Source: an uncultured Flaviramulus sp.
Lineage (GTDB): Bacteria; Bacteroidota; Bacteroidia; Flavobacteriales; Flavobacteriaceae
Assembly: GCA_947495125.1 (NCBI GenBank)
Contig: CANLXL010000009.1
Span: 62,001 to 126,000 of the forward strand
DNA length: 64,000 bases
Direction: 5' to 3'
The notes under the pieces are model-generated. The model worked only from the letters and a program-made list of their open reading frames with translations. It was not told the origin of the DNA and did not search any database. Position 1 is the stretch's first letter. Each line of letters starts with the position of its first letter. A program made the position numbers and the translations under genes. Positions 45,402 to 54,519 of the stretch are shown one piece after another.

Positions 45402-46814
45402 ATGCCGCAATTAAGAACGCTTACTACATTATGTATAGCTCTGTTTACAATGATCTCTTTCTCACAATCTGATGAGGAAGTTTTGAAAAATATTTATAAA
45501 ACGTCTTTAACGAACGGAAAAAGTTACGATTGGTTAAATCACTTATCCAATCAAATAGGAGGACGCTTATCAGGGTCATTAAACGCTGAAAGAGCGGTGG
45601 CATATACCAAAGAAGAACTTGAAAAATTAGGATTAGATAAGGTATGGTTGCAACCTGTAATGGTACCTAAATGGGTTAGAGGCCCTAAAGAATATGCCTA
45701 TATTGAAACAGGACCGGGAAAAACAACCATTCTTAATATTTGTGCTCTTGGAGGATCTGTTGCAACCCCTGCACTTGGGTTAAAAGCAAATATTATTGAA
45801 GTTCAAAACTTTGAAGAGCTTAAAGCTTTGGGTAAGGCTAATGTAGAAGGTAAAATTGTCTTTTATAACCGGCCTATGCAAGTCGATTTAATCAATACTT
45901 TTGAAGCTTATGGAGGCTGTGTTGATCAGAGGTATTCGGGAGCGGCAGAGGCAGCAAAATATGGAGCCGTTGGTGTTATTGTAAGGTCTATGAATTTACG
46001 TATGGACGATTTTCCACATACCGGAGCAATGAGTTATGGAGATTTACCTGTTGAAAAGAGAATTCCATCAGCTGCTATAAGTACGAATGATGCAGAATTG
46101 TTAAGTACCATGTTAGAACTTGATAAATCCATTAAATTATACTTCAAACAAAATTGTAAACAGTTTAAAGATGTACAGTCTTACAATGTGATTGGAGAGA
46201 TTACAGGCAGTGAGTTTCCTAATGAATATATGCTGGTGGGAGGTCATCTTGATTCTTGGGATTTAGGTGATGGTTCACATGATGATGGTGCCGGTGTGGT
46301 TCAGTCTATGGATGTTTTAAGATTACTTAAGGAAATAGGAATTAAACCAAAGCGTAGCATACGGGTTGTATTGTTTATGAATGAGGAAAATGGTTTAAGA
46401 GGTGGAAATAAATATGCCGAAATTGCTAAGGCAAAAAGAGAGAACCATGTGTTTGCTTTAGAAAGTGATAGTGGAGGTTTTACACCACGTGGGTTTTCGT
46501 TCGACTGCAACGAGGCTAGTTTTAATCAGGTTTTAGGTTGGAAACATTTATTTAAACCTTATTTAATTCATTATTTTGAAAAAGGCTATGGAGGCGCAGA
46601 TATCGGTCCGCTAAAGAGTGATGCACTAGTACTGGCAGGTTTACGACCGGATTCACAGCGTTATTTCGATCATCATCATGCGAGTAACGATACTTTTGAT
46701 GCGGTTAATAAGCGGGAATTAGAGTTGGGGGCAGCTACGATGACAGCTTTAGTGTATTTGTTTGACAAATATGGTGTTAATGGAATTAGTAATAATTCAC
46801 AATTAAAAAATTAA
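45402..46814 (+). CDS. Secreted M28-family aminopeptidase with PA domain
   Basis: 470 residues with a Sec signal peptide (LTTLCIALFTMISFSQ). A PA-type lid domain (about 130-235) is inserted before the M28 core. The binuclear zinc motifs are HLDSWDLGDGSHDDGAG (about 285-301), MNEENGLRGG (about 328-337) and ESDSGGFT, with the last His in HHHASNDTFD. Such enzymes release N-terminal amino acids in the periplasm or outside. The DinB-like gene follows after four bases and is probably co-expressed. Confidence 0.93.
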   Translation: MPQLRTLTTLCIALFTMISFSQSDEEVLKNIYKTSLTNGKSYDWLNHLSNQIGGRLSGSLNAERAVAYTKEELEKLGLDKVWLQPVMVPKWVRGPKEYAYIETGPGKTTILNICALGGSVATPALGLKANIIEVQNFEELKALGKANVEGKIVFYNRPMQVDLINTFEAYGGCVDQRYSGAAEAAKYGAVGVIVRSMNLRMDDFPHTGAMSYGDLPVEKRIPSAAISTNDAELLSTMLELDKSIKLYFKQNCKQFKDVQSYNVIGEITGSEFPNEYMLVGGHLDSWDLGDGSHDDGAGVVQSMDVLRLLKEIGIKPKRSIRVVLFMNEENGLRGGNKYAEIAKAKRENHVFALESDSGGFTPRGFSFDCNEASFNQVLGWKHLFKPYLIHYFEKGYGGADIGPLKSDALVLAGLRPDSQRYFDHHHASNDTFDAVNKRELELGAATMTALVYLFDKYGVNGISNNSQLKN

Positions 46815-46818
46815 GTTT

Positions 46819-47379
46819 ATGAAGAATATAATCACGCTTTTTTTATTTTTTATTTTTATGAGTACGAACTCACAAGAAAACATTGAAGGAAAATTACCTT
46901 ATTATGAAATTCCGGAACACTCGGAAACCTATACCGCTGGAACTGTAGCGGCTAGAATGGTAGATGGGCTGGGCTTTAGATATTATTGGGCGACTGAAGG
47001 TTTACGTGATGAGGACTTGGCGTATAAGCCGGGAGAAACCGCAAGAACTGCTTCAGAAACATTAGACCATATCCTTGGACTTTCGAATTTTATTCTTGGG
47101 AGTATTTCAAAAGAGAATCTAAGGAAAGACGAAGCAGCACTTAGTTTTGAAGAAAAACGTAGACTTACTTTGATGAATATTAAAAAAGCTTCAGATATAT
47201 TAAGATATACGGAAGACATTTCGCAATTTGATTCGAGTCGATTCCCTTTTTGGAATATTATCAATGGGCCCATAGCAGACGCCTTATGGCATTGTGGGCA
47301 AATTGTATTACTTAGGCGGGCTTCAGGAAATCCTTTTAACTCTAAAGTCAGCGTTTTTGCCGGGAAGTTACGAGAATGA
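46819..47379 (+). CDS. Exported DinB-like protein
   Basis: 186 residues with a signal peptide (TLFLFFIFMSTNSQ). The mature part is a DinB-type four-helix bundle: RMVDGLGFRYYWATEGLRDEDL, the first His in ETLDHILGLSNFI and the second in ALWHCGQIVLLRRASGNP, which form the metal site in this superfamily. Exported copies are common beside M28 peptidases in this phylum. The reaction is unknown; DinB-like thiol transferases are cytoplasmic, so that role is doubtful. Confidence 0.85.
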   Translation: MKNIITLFLFFIFMSTNSQENIEGKLPYYEIPEHSETYTAGTVAARMVDGLGFRYYWATEGLRDEDLAYKPGETARTASETLDHILGLSNFILGSISKENLRKDEAALSFEEKRRLTLMNIKKASDILRYTEDISQFDSSRFPFWNIINGPIADALWHCGQIVLLRRASGNPFNSKVSVFAGKLRE

Positions 47380-47463
47380 GTTAATAAAGATGTTTATTGG
47401 CAATATGTGATACATCATCGTACTTTTTCCATGAACGAATTTCATGATTAATTTTTATGAAGA

Positions 47464-47498
47464 TTAAACTTTCTCATTAAAAAAATGAGAAAGTTTAA
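47464..47498. terminator. Hairpin between convergent genes
   Basis: A 15-bp stem (47464-47478 with 47484-47498, TTAAACTTTCTCATT) and an A-rich loop. T-runs after the stem are poor on both strands, so termination is likely but not certain. Confidence 0.5.
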
Positions 47499-47506
47499 AA
47501 AATAGA

Positions 47507-47902
47507 TTAGTCTCGTCCTAATAAATAGCCAATTACACCACCGGCTACAGCAAAGCGAACGCCAAAGGTAACCGCAGCCATAATGACACCGCTAAGTTGA
47601 ATTAATTCACTAGTTGCAAACACCTCTAACGTAGAGCAGGCTCCAATAAAAGCACCTATGATCAATCCGGCTTGTGCACCCGTTCCAAAAGTTTTAATTT
47701 GCGCCCATCGACTAAATATAATAGTCATTAAACTGGCATAAAGTACTTCCATAATGATTATGGCTGGAAGATCTAATTTCGTAAATACGGCTTCAACTTC
47801 CGGGCCGTTTTGTGCATTAAGACCTAAAACAACATAGATTAAATACCCGAGCCCAAAAAGAGCAACTGTGCCACCTATAATGGCAAGAACTTTGTTTTTC
47901 AT
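47507..47902 (-). CDS. Small conserved membrane protein
   Basis: 131 residues from ATG 47902; the frame can be extended to a TTG at 47926, but the ATG gives a standard hydrophobic N-terminus (KVLAIIGGTVALFGLGYLIY). Four hydrophobic helices in all (about 4-23, 43-62, 78-95, 100-127), with Gly-rich AGLIIGAFIGACS and AGGVIGYLLGRD. No family recognised. Monocistronic. Confidence 0.65.
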   Translation of the reverse strand: MKNKVLAIIGGTVALFGLGYLIYVVLGLNAQNGPEVEAVFTKLDLPAIIIMEVLYASLMTIIFSRWAQIKTFGTGAQAGLIIGAFIGACSTLEVFATSELIQLSGVIMAAVTFGVRFAVAGGVIGYLLGRD

Positions 47903-48047
47903 TTTATTTGGTTTAGTAAACTTCAATGAAGAAGTTTGGTTAGTTGTTCCTAAAGATAATGAATAACTTGCTGATTGTTAAATTGTTTACGTTTGTTGTT
48001 CGTAGTATATGGTAGAAATTAAATTGAATGTCAAATCTTTATTTAAA

Positions 48048-49229
48048 TCATAAATAACTCAACCACCATTTATCTCTATGAGTTGCTTTATATACCATAT
48101 ATTTTTTACTAGGAAAGTACAGCAAAGCAATAACACCGGCCCATATCATATATACAGCAAAAAGAGAATAGCCATAGTTTATAAGTTTGGCATTCATAAA
48201 GACATCGGCTGTTAATATCATATTTTTCCAATCGCCTCCGAAAAGTAGTATGCCAACTATGGCTAGCACGTGAATCACCAATACATGTAAGAAATAGTAA
48301 AATAGAGGTACCCGACCAAAAACCAAAAAGAAATCCGTAATTTTATTTTTTACCGCTTCTATACCATAAAGGAATAACAGGGAGGGGCCAATGGTGATTA
48401 ATAAGTATGATAATGACGGAGGGTACTTAGTGACTTTAAAGAACGATAAAAGTGTTTTAGTCGAGGTTTCCTGAATAGACCAAGGTGTTAGATCTCCATA
48501 AAGGTTAATGCCTCTAACAATGAAAAATAAGATAACCGATCCAAGGCCTAAGCCTAAAAGCCAGTTTTGTCTTACTGAAACATTAAATCCTTTATTGTAA
48601 AAGGTTCCAAAACAATATCCTAAAACGATTAGCCCAAACCATGGAATTATTGGGTATGCAAAGGCAAACATGGTGCCTCCAATTTGAATGAATTGTGACT
48701 GATGTAATATATACCACACAATAGCTCCAAAGCTGGTACCCTGCATAACGATACCATCCAATACATTATGTCCTGCGACTAATAATAATCCAATGGCCAA
48801 TAATATTCTAAGGTTTAAAAATATGGAGAACGATAGTAATACCATACATAAACCAATGGCCCATATCACCTGAAGGAAAATGAGACTATACGTAATATCG
48901 AATTTCCAAATAAAGTTGTTGACTACAAAAGCCAGAAAGATTAGCCAAAACCCTCGGGTAAATAAAAATTTAAAAAGCTGCTTTTTTGTTTTTTTGCTAC
49001 CATATAAATACGCAGATGTTCCGGCTAAAAAAATAAACACCGGAGCACAATAATGCGTTATAAATCGTGTAAAAAATAAAAAGGGTGTCGTTGTGTCTAA
49101 ATTTGTAGGGTCATTAAAAAAAGAACCATAATGAAAATAATCTCGCACATGATCTAAGGCCATGATAACCATGACAACACCTCTTAAAATGTCAATGGAT
49201 TCTATTCTACCTGATTTTACTAATGTCAT
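48048..49229 (-). CDS. DUF1624/heparan-acetyltransferase-like membrane protein
   Basis: 393 residues with about ten membrane helices. The start RIESIDILRGVVMVIMALDH and the following HYCAPVFIFLAGTSAYLYG are the DUF1624/YeiB-like acyltransferase signature, where the conserved His and Asp near LDHVRDYF are thought to take part in moving acetyl groups across the membrane. Last gene of a three-gene operon with an MBOAT and an SGNH-like protein, so it probably supplies or moves acyl groups for cell-surface modification. Mechanism inferred. Confidence 0.88.
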   Translation of the reverse strand: MTLVKSGRIESIDILRGVVMVIMALDHVRDYFHYGSFFNDPTNLDTTTPFLFFTRFITHYCAPVFIFLAGTSAYLYGSKKTKKQLFKFLFTRGFWLIFLAFVVNNFIWKFDITYSLIFLQVIWAIGLCMVLLSFSIFLNLRILLAIGLLLVAGHNVLDGIVMQGTSFGAIVWYILHQSQFIQIGGTMFAFAYPIIPWFGLIVLGYCFGTFYNKGFNVSVRQNWLLGLGLGSVILFFIVRGINLYGDLTPWSIQETSTKTLLSFFKVTKYPPSLSYLLITIGPSLLFLYGIEAVKNKITDFFLVFGRVPLFYYFLHVLVIHVLAIVGILLFGGDWKNMILTADVFMNAKLINYGYSLFAVYMIWAGVIALLYFPSKKYMVYKATHRDKWWLSYL

Positions 49230-49259
49230 TTAATTTTTTTGTTTATTAGGGTATATGAT

Positions 49260-50675
49260 TTAAAACTGAAAATAAATAAATTGTTCTCCATTTCCTTGAG
49301 CAATACAAATAATAAAAAACATAATAGCCCAGACGATTCCCAAAACCCATGGTGATGTTTTTAAAGACACTTCTTTCATTGATGTGTTTCGCATAAGCCA
49401 GTGACATATAAATAGAATAGCAATAACCGTACTTACTTTAATAATATCAAATAAACTTAATACTTTTTCACCATCCATTTGTACATAAAACATAGATTTT
49501 ATCATACTCCAAGCGGTATTGAACTCTCGAGCTCTAAAAAATACCCATGTAATATTGATACAGCTAAATGTTATAAACGCTAAAAATATGCCATTCCATT
49601 TCGTGATTTTGAATGGTAAATATTGTTTTTGCAGCTTCTCTAAAATTAAATAAAGACCATGTAACCCTCCCCAAACAATAAATGTCCATGCAGCTCCGTG
49701 CCATAATCCTCCTAGTAGCATGGTTAGTATTAGCGCTACATACATTCTAGTAATTCCAAAGCGATTACCTCCTAATGGAATATACAGATAATCTTTTAGC
49801 CAACTTGATAAAGATATATGCCAGCGTTTCCAAAATTCGGAAAAACCCAAAGATGCATATGGATACTTAAAGTTGTCAGGCAAAATAATACCTAACATTA
49901 ATGCAATACCTATGGCACAAGTTGAGTAGCCAGCAAAATCAAAAAATATCTGACCCGAAAAGGCTATTGTTCCTATCCACGCATCTATACCATGCAATAA
50001 TTTCCCTGAGCCAAATACAGCATCAGAGGTATCTGCTAACAACGTATCTGCCATTACAACTTTTTGAAAAAGCCCAATCGTTAAAAGAAACAACCCCCAA
50101 ATAAATTGATTTGCGGTAGCTTTCTTTTCATCATAAAATTGTGTAATTAAATCTTTGGCTCTTACAATTGGTCCAGCTACTAACTGCGGGAAGAACGTAA
50201 CATACAACGCAAAATCTAAGAATGTTTTTGCTGGTTTTATTTTTCGTTTGTACGTATCTATAGTATAAGACATTGTTTGAAAAGTGTAAAACGAAATACC
50301 CATTGGCAAAATAATATTCATAGGTTGCGCCTGAAAATCAATACCGATACTATTTACTAAAAAAACGAAATTTTCTAATAGAAAATCACCATATTTAAAA
50401 AAGGCCAGAAAACCTAAATTGACAAACATACTTAGTAGTAACCAAAACTTTCTTTTCTTTTGATTTTCTTCTATGGCTAACTTATTTCCTGCGGTCCAAT
50501 CGACCATTGTAGAAATCCATAATAAAACAACTAAAGGTGGATTCCACATACCATAAAACACATAACTGGCTAATAAAAGCATACGTTTTTTATTAGTCCA
50601 GTTAAAGATCTTTGAATAATAAAGCGCAAGAACTACAATCAAAAACGCTACAAAACTTAATGAATTGAATAGCAT
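49260..50675 (-). CDS. MBOAT family O-acyltransferase, AlgI-like
   Basis: 471 residues with about eleven membrane helices. The family histidines are His286 (FWKRWHISLSSWLKDYLYIP) and His326 (GGLWHGAAWTF), the latter catalytic in AlgI/DltB-type enzymes. These transfer acyl groups from the cytoplasmic side to extracytoplasmic acceptors such as polysaccharides, working with SGNH-type partners. Three bases after the upstream partner gene and 30 before the DUF1624 gene. The acceptor is unknown; alginate genes are absent. Confidence 0.93.
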   Translation of the reverse strand: MLFNSLSFVAFLIVVLALYYSKIFNWTNKKRMLLLASYVFYGMWNPPLVVLLWISTMVDWTAGNKLAIEENQKKRKFWLLLSMFVNLGFLAFFKYGDFLLENFVFLVNSIGIDFQAQPMNIILPMGISFYTFQTMSYTIDTYKRKIKPAKTFLDFALYVTFFPQLVAGPIVRAKDLITQFYDEKKATANQFIWGLFLLTIGLFQKVVMADTLLADTSDAVFGSGKLLHGIDAWIGTIAFSGQIFFDFAGYSTCAIGIALMLGIILPDNFKYPYASLGFSEFWKRWHISLSSWLKDYLYIPLGGNRFGITRMYVALILTMLLGGLWHGAAWTFIVWGGLHGLYLILEKLQKQYLPFKITKWNGIFLAFITFSCINITWVFFRAREFNTAWSMIKSMFYVQMDGEKVLSLFDIIKVSTVIAILFICHWLMRNTSMKEVSLKTSPWVLGIVWAIMFFIICIAQGNGEQFIYFQF

Positions 50676-50678
50676 AGC

Positions 50679-51710
50679 TTAGTTGGTTTTTTGGTTAGTA
50701 AGAACGTTGTCTTCAATCATAATTTTAGCAAGTTCAGTTGTAAAGAATTTGGCATCCTTTAATGATAAATGCGACCATTCTGGGCATACAAGGTTTTTAA
50801 ATTGATCATAATCTTCATAGTGATAACCTTTTGCATTCGTTTGTCGTAAAAGCTCATCCCACACCGTTTCTCTAGGTAGTATTTGTGCTTCACCTCCTCT
50901 AAATGGTCCAGAAGAAGGGCATCTTAGAAAAACAAGATTTCCACCTCTGTTAATAAAATCTTTCGCATCATTAACAAGATATTCCATGGTGGGTGCAACA
51001 TCTGGCGGAGGAGAAACTTTCATGACGAATTCCCAGAAATTTGTAACTCGACGGGTAAATGAAGAGTCGGTTACTGTTTTGTTCAACATTGATGTATTTC
51101 TGTCTTCGGTAGTGTTTTGAAAATTTACTAAATACACAGTTTCGGGAACTCGCTCACCAATTTCAATACGTCTTAGAAGCGATTTCAAATCAATATCGTC
51201 TATATATAGCTCTTCGTCTGCAGACATGAACACAAAGTTATTTTGAAGAGGTAGCGATAGTTTATGATTTAAGCGTTGTGCATAAGTGCGATTATAAAAA
51301 TGATCGACCTTGGATTGTGGTCTATCCCAAGGCATTGCTTTTGGGTATAATGTTGAAAATGTAAGAACCGTTGTAACTCCAAGAATTATAGTTCCTTTAA
51401 AGCCTGTATTATGCACGAGATCATGAAATACAGGTAGAGGTGATGCGCCAGCAATAGCTAATTGCACAGGCCGAATTCCTGTTTCTGCTTCAAATTCATT
51501 GAGTTGAATATCAAATAATATTCTTGAAGATCCTAGTAAGAGAATATCTTGTTCTGAGGCGTTATTAACTTTAGCTCTTTGGTTTGCCCAAAGCTCTTTA
51601 TCATCATTAAGGTTTGGTTCGTAATCTTGAGAGCGCCAGTAGCTTTCCCAAGCAATTAGGCCAATAATACCAATTGATAGGGCTACAATGAGAGATGTTT
51701 TTAGTTTCAT
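50679..51710 (-). CDS. SGNH-like partner protein of the MBOAT transferase
   Basis: 343 residues. An N-terminal membrane anchor (about 6-22) keeps the rest outside the cytoplasm. The start of the domain shows an SGNH-type block I, DILLLGSSRILFDI (Ser61/Ser62), and the end has WSHLSLKDAKFF, which fits block V with a catalytic His, as in DltD/AlgX/AlgJ-type partners. The intermediate Gly and Asn blocks are not obvious. Head of the acylation operon; it most likely performs or guides acyl transfer to the exported acceptor. Confidence 0.72.
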   Translation of the reverse strand: MKLKTSLIVALSIGIIGLIAWESYWRSQDYEPNLNDDKELWANQRAKVNNASEQDILLLGSSRILFDIQLNEFEAETGIRPVQLAIAGASPLPVFHDLVHNTGFKGTIILGVTTVLTFSTLYPKAMPWDRPQSKVDHFYNRTYAQRLNHKLSLPLQNNFVFMSADEELYIDDIDLKSLLRRIEIGERVPETVYLVNFQNTTEDRNTSMLNKTVTDSSFTRRVTNFWEFVMKVSPPPDVAPTMEYLVNDAKDFINRGGNLVFLRCPSSGPFRGGEAQILPRETVWDELLRQTNAKGYHYEDYDQFKNLVCPEWSHLSLKDAKFFTTELAKIMIEDNVLTNQKTN

Positions 51711-52025
51711 TTTTAGTGTTTTTGTTGGTTAGAATTAAAAACATGTAGATGAATTTGATAATATTTGGGAAAATATTAAGAACTAATTAAGGCTCTACGA
51801 ATAGTAAGAGGCTTTATTTGAACGATGAAAATAGAGAAGGCGAAAATTGTAAAAAGTATTTGAAAATAATGACAATAAAATTGGCATACGAGAGTCCTTT
51901 TTTTAAATTAAAAAGACTTAGGGATTAATAAGTTTTAAATATAGAGATAATCTTGCTTATTTACAAATTAGACAATTAATATGACCTATAAAGTAAGAAG
52001 AATATTGAATTAAAGAGCAAGCAAA
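51711..52025. other. 315-base gap without recognised features
   Basis: AT-rich spacer between two leftward genes. I see no open frame of worth, no TAnnTTTG element in the proper place for either gene, and only short imperfect hairpins. Confidence 0.5.
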
Positions 52026-52949
52026 TTATAAACTCTCTTTGTATAACTTTTGTTGCTGTTTAATAGTAAGTGTACTACCATCATGACTCCAACCTGGAGG
52101 AGCAAAGACATACATGAATTTGTGATACCAGTTCTTCGATTTTTTCATATCGTTCCAAATATCCTTGTATTCATGGGTTAGGATGACTAAGGGGTTGTAT
52201 GAATTGGGTGCGTGTGTGACTCCATATTTTATTTCAATAGTATCATCAAGTTCCTTCCAAGTACCAAAAATTTTGTCAAAAATGTTTAAAAAGCCGCCAT
52301 GATTTTTATCCATATATTCAATATTCTGGGCATGATGAACTTGATGCATGGTATGAGTATTAAAGATTTTCTCAAAAACGCCTAGTTTTGGGATGTATAG
52401 AGAATGTAGCTGAAATTGCCAAAGCGCCTCTATGCCCAAACATACCACCAGCATTTCAGGAGGAAAACCCAATGCCGGAATCCACATATAGAAAAAGGGT
52501 TTATAAAAAATAGTGAACCATCCATTTCTAACTGCTGTTCCTAAATTAAAGTGATCTGAGGAATGGTGTACGATATGGGCTGCCCAAAGAAATCTTACAT
52601 TATGATTTTGACGATGGAACCAATAATAACTGAAATCGTCCAATAACTGACAAACTAGCCAAATATACCAGGCATATCCAAAAGATTTCCAGCCCATAAT
52701 ATTGGTGCGAATTCCATTAATTTCCGGATTGAAAATTTCATAAACATAATTAAAAAGAACAATGGCCGCAATTGTTTTTGTGAGTGGAGCAATAATGGTC
52801 GACCCAACGCCCATGGTTAAGCTTGCCGCCAGATCTTTCCAGTTATATAATTCTTTTTCTTTTCTATGATGCTTACTATAGGACAGTTCTAATAAGATAA
52901 ATCCAAGAAAACAAGGAACACCATATACCAATGGGTTAGTAAAATTCAT
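52026..52949 (-). CDS. Sterol desaturase family protein, long form (3 of 3)
   Basis: 307 residues. Membrane helices near 7-22, 40-70 and 85-110; His clusters WFHRQNH (about 117-123), HIVHH (about 132-136) and HQVHH (about 207-211). The C-terminal extension includes APPGWSHDGSTLT, closely like MPPGWSHTG of the copy at 26206, so these two are paralogues of one subfamily, related to alkylglycerol-monooxygenase-type proteins. Monocistronic with a -7 element just upstream. Substrate unknown. Confidence 0.9.
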   Translation of the reverse strand: MNFTNPLVYGVPCFLGFILLELSYSKHHRKEKELYNWKDLAASLTMGVGSTIIAPLTKTIAAIVLFNYVYEIFNPEINGIRTNIMGWKSFGYAWYIWLVCQLLDDFSYYWFHRQNHNVRFLWAAHIVHHSSDHFNLGTAVRNGWFTIFYKPFFYMWIPALGFPPEMLVVCLGIEALWQFQLHSLYIPKLGVFEKIFNTHTMHQVHHAQNIEYMDKNHGGFLNIFDKIFGTWKELDDTIEIKYGVTHAPNSYNPLVILTHEYKDIWNDMKKSKNWYHKFMYVFAPPGWSHDGSTLTIKQQQKLYKESL

Positions 52950-52967
52950 TCAAAAATGTTAATTGCT

Positions 52968-52975
52968 CAAAAATA
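52968..52975 (-). promoter_or_regulatory. -7 promoter element of the 52949 gene
   Basis: Minus-strand TATTTTTG matches TAnnTTTG, 19 bases before the ATG; no -33 TTG at proper distance. Confidence 0.35.
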
Positions 52976-53021
52976 GGTCGTTTTTTTATGCTTATTTAGT
53001 ATTCATTTAAGTTTTTAGAAA

Positions 53022-53061
53022 TAAAAACCCTGTATCTAATCTAACGCATTGATACAAGGTT
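53022..53061 (-). terminator. Terminator of lysA
   Basis: AACCCTGTATC (53026-53036) pairs with GATACAAGGTT (53051-53061) with one mismatch, followed on the minus strand by TTTTTATTT. It lies 20 bases behind the lysA stop. Confidence 0.75.
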
Positions 53062-53081
53062 AATTATATTGTTCGAAGAAA

Positions 53082-54317
53082 TTATTTAACGAGACTAGTC
53101 TCTTTTTTTTCAGAGAAATTGATTTCAACCTGATTTTTTAAGATGTCATCAAAGGTTTCTCTTTTTCTAATAAGGTGAGCTTTATTATTATACCATAGTA
53201 CTTCAGCGGGTCTATACCGCGAATTGTAGTTGCTTGCCATAGAGAAACAATAAGCACCTGCATTTTTAAAGCTCAAAATATCACCGTCATTAATTTCGTT
53301 AATGCGCCGGTTGTTTCCGAAGGTATCTGTTTCACATATATATCCAACAACGGTATAAAAGCGTTCACGACCATTGGGATTAGAAATATTTTTAATATCA
53401 TGATGTGAACCATAAAGCATCGGTCTAATTAAATGATTGAATCCCGAATCTACTTGTGCAAAAACTGTTGATGTTGTTTGTTTAACCGTATTTACTTTGG
53501 TTAAAAAAGATCCGGATTCGCTTACCAGAAATTTACCCGGTTCGAATGCTAATGTTAATTCTTTTCCATACGCTTTACAAAAACTATTAAATTTCTTTGA
53601 TAGCTTTTTTCCCAGTTCTTCAATATTGGTTTCAATATCTCCATCTTTATAAGGGACTTTAAATCCGGATCCAAAATCTACGAAATCCAAGTTCTTAAAC
53701 TGCTTGGCTGTTTCAAATAATATTTCACTGGCATATAAGAAAACGTCAATATCCAAGATGTCACTTCCGGTATGCATATGAATACCATTGATTGTCATTT
53801 TAGTGTTTTCAACAATTCGTAAGAGATGTGGTATCTGGTGAATAGAAATACCGAATTTAGAATCGATATGCCCTACAGAGATATTGGCATTACCTCCAGC
53901 CATCACATGTGGGTTAATACGAATGCACACTGGGGTTTTCGGGTGTTTAGTGCCGAATTGTTCCAATATAGATAAGTTATCGATATTTATTTGAACACCC
54001 AATTTGGCTGCCTGTTCTATTTCAGTTAAAGAAACCCCATTTGGAGTAAATATAATCTGTTCAGGTAAAAAACCAGCGGCTAAACCTAAATTCACTTCCT
54101 GTATAGACACCGTATCTATTCCGGAGCCCAGTTTATTAAAAAATTTTAATATGGATATATTAGATAAAGCCTTTACGGCATAATTGATTTTTAGGTTTTT
54201 AACATTTTTAAAAGCGCCGGTTAAGCGATTGTATTGATTGGATATTTTTTCGGCGTCATAGACATAGACCGGACTTCCAAATTCCTCTGCTATTTTTAAT
54301 AATTGAACATTAGTCAT
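53082..54317 (-). CDS. lysA: Diaminopimelate decarboxylase
   Basis: 411 residues, PLP enzyme turning meso-diaminopimelate to lysine, the last step of lysine synthesis. The alanine-racemase-like barrel carries the PLP lysine in KINYAVKAL (about residue 49), GIHMHTGSDI, DFGSGFKVPY and EPGKFLVSESG; the C-terminal domain contributes the conserved Cys in YICETDTFG and Tyr in KNAGAYCFSMASNYN. Monocistronic, with its own promoter and terminator. Confidence 0.95.
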   Translation of the reverse strand: MTNVQLLKIAEEFGSPVYVYDAEKISNQYNRLTGAFKNVKNLKINYAVKALSNISILKFFNKLGSGIDTVSIQEVNLGLAAGFLPEQIIFTPNGVSLTEIEQAAKLGVQINIDNLSILEQFGTKHPKTPVCIRINPHVMAGGNANISVGHIDSKFGISIHQIPHLLRIVENTKMTINGIHMHTGSDILDIDVFLYASEILFETAKQFKNLDFVDFGSGFKVPYKDGDIETNIEELGKKLSKKFNSFCKAYGKELTLAFEPGKFLVSESGSFLTKVNTVKQTTSTVFAQVDSGFNHLIRPMLYGSHHDIKNISNPNGRERFYTVVGYICETDTFGNNRRINEINDGDILSFKNAGAYCFSMASNYNSRYRPAEVLWYNNKAHLIRKRETFDDILKNQVEINFSEKKETSLVK

Positions 54318-54336
54318 ACTCTTACTACTTTTTCAG

Positions 54337-54365
54337 CAAATATATTTCTTTAGACGGAATAGCAA
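54337..54365 (-). promoter_or_regulatory. Promoter of lysA
   Basis: Minus-strand TATATTTG (54344-54337) with TTG (54365-54363) 18 bases upstream; start of transcription about 13 bases before the ATG. Confidence 0.55.
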
Positions 54366-54486
54366 ATAATTAATTAAAATATTATACAAATTAAACAAAA
54401 TGTTAAATATTTAACAATGTAAAATATCGTTTCATTATTGTTATTAATCTTAAATAAAATAATTAGCGTAATTAATAGCGATTATT

Positions 54487-54494
54487 TACATTTG
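54487..54494 (+). promoter_or_regulatory. -7 promoter element of sucC
   Basis: TACATTTG matches TAnnTTTG, 25 bases before the ATG. The divergent region to lysA is AT-rich with no operator that I recognise. Confidence 0.5.
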
Positions 54495-54519
54495 CGCATC
54501 TTAAACTATTAAGCGCGTT

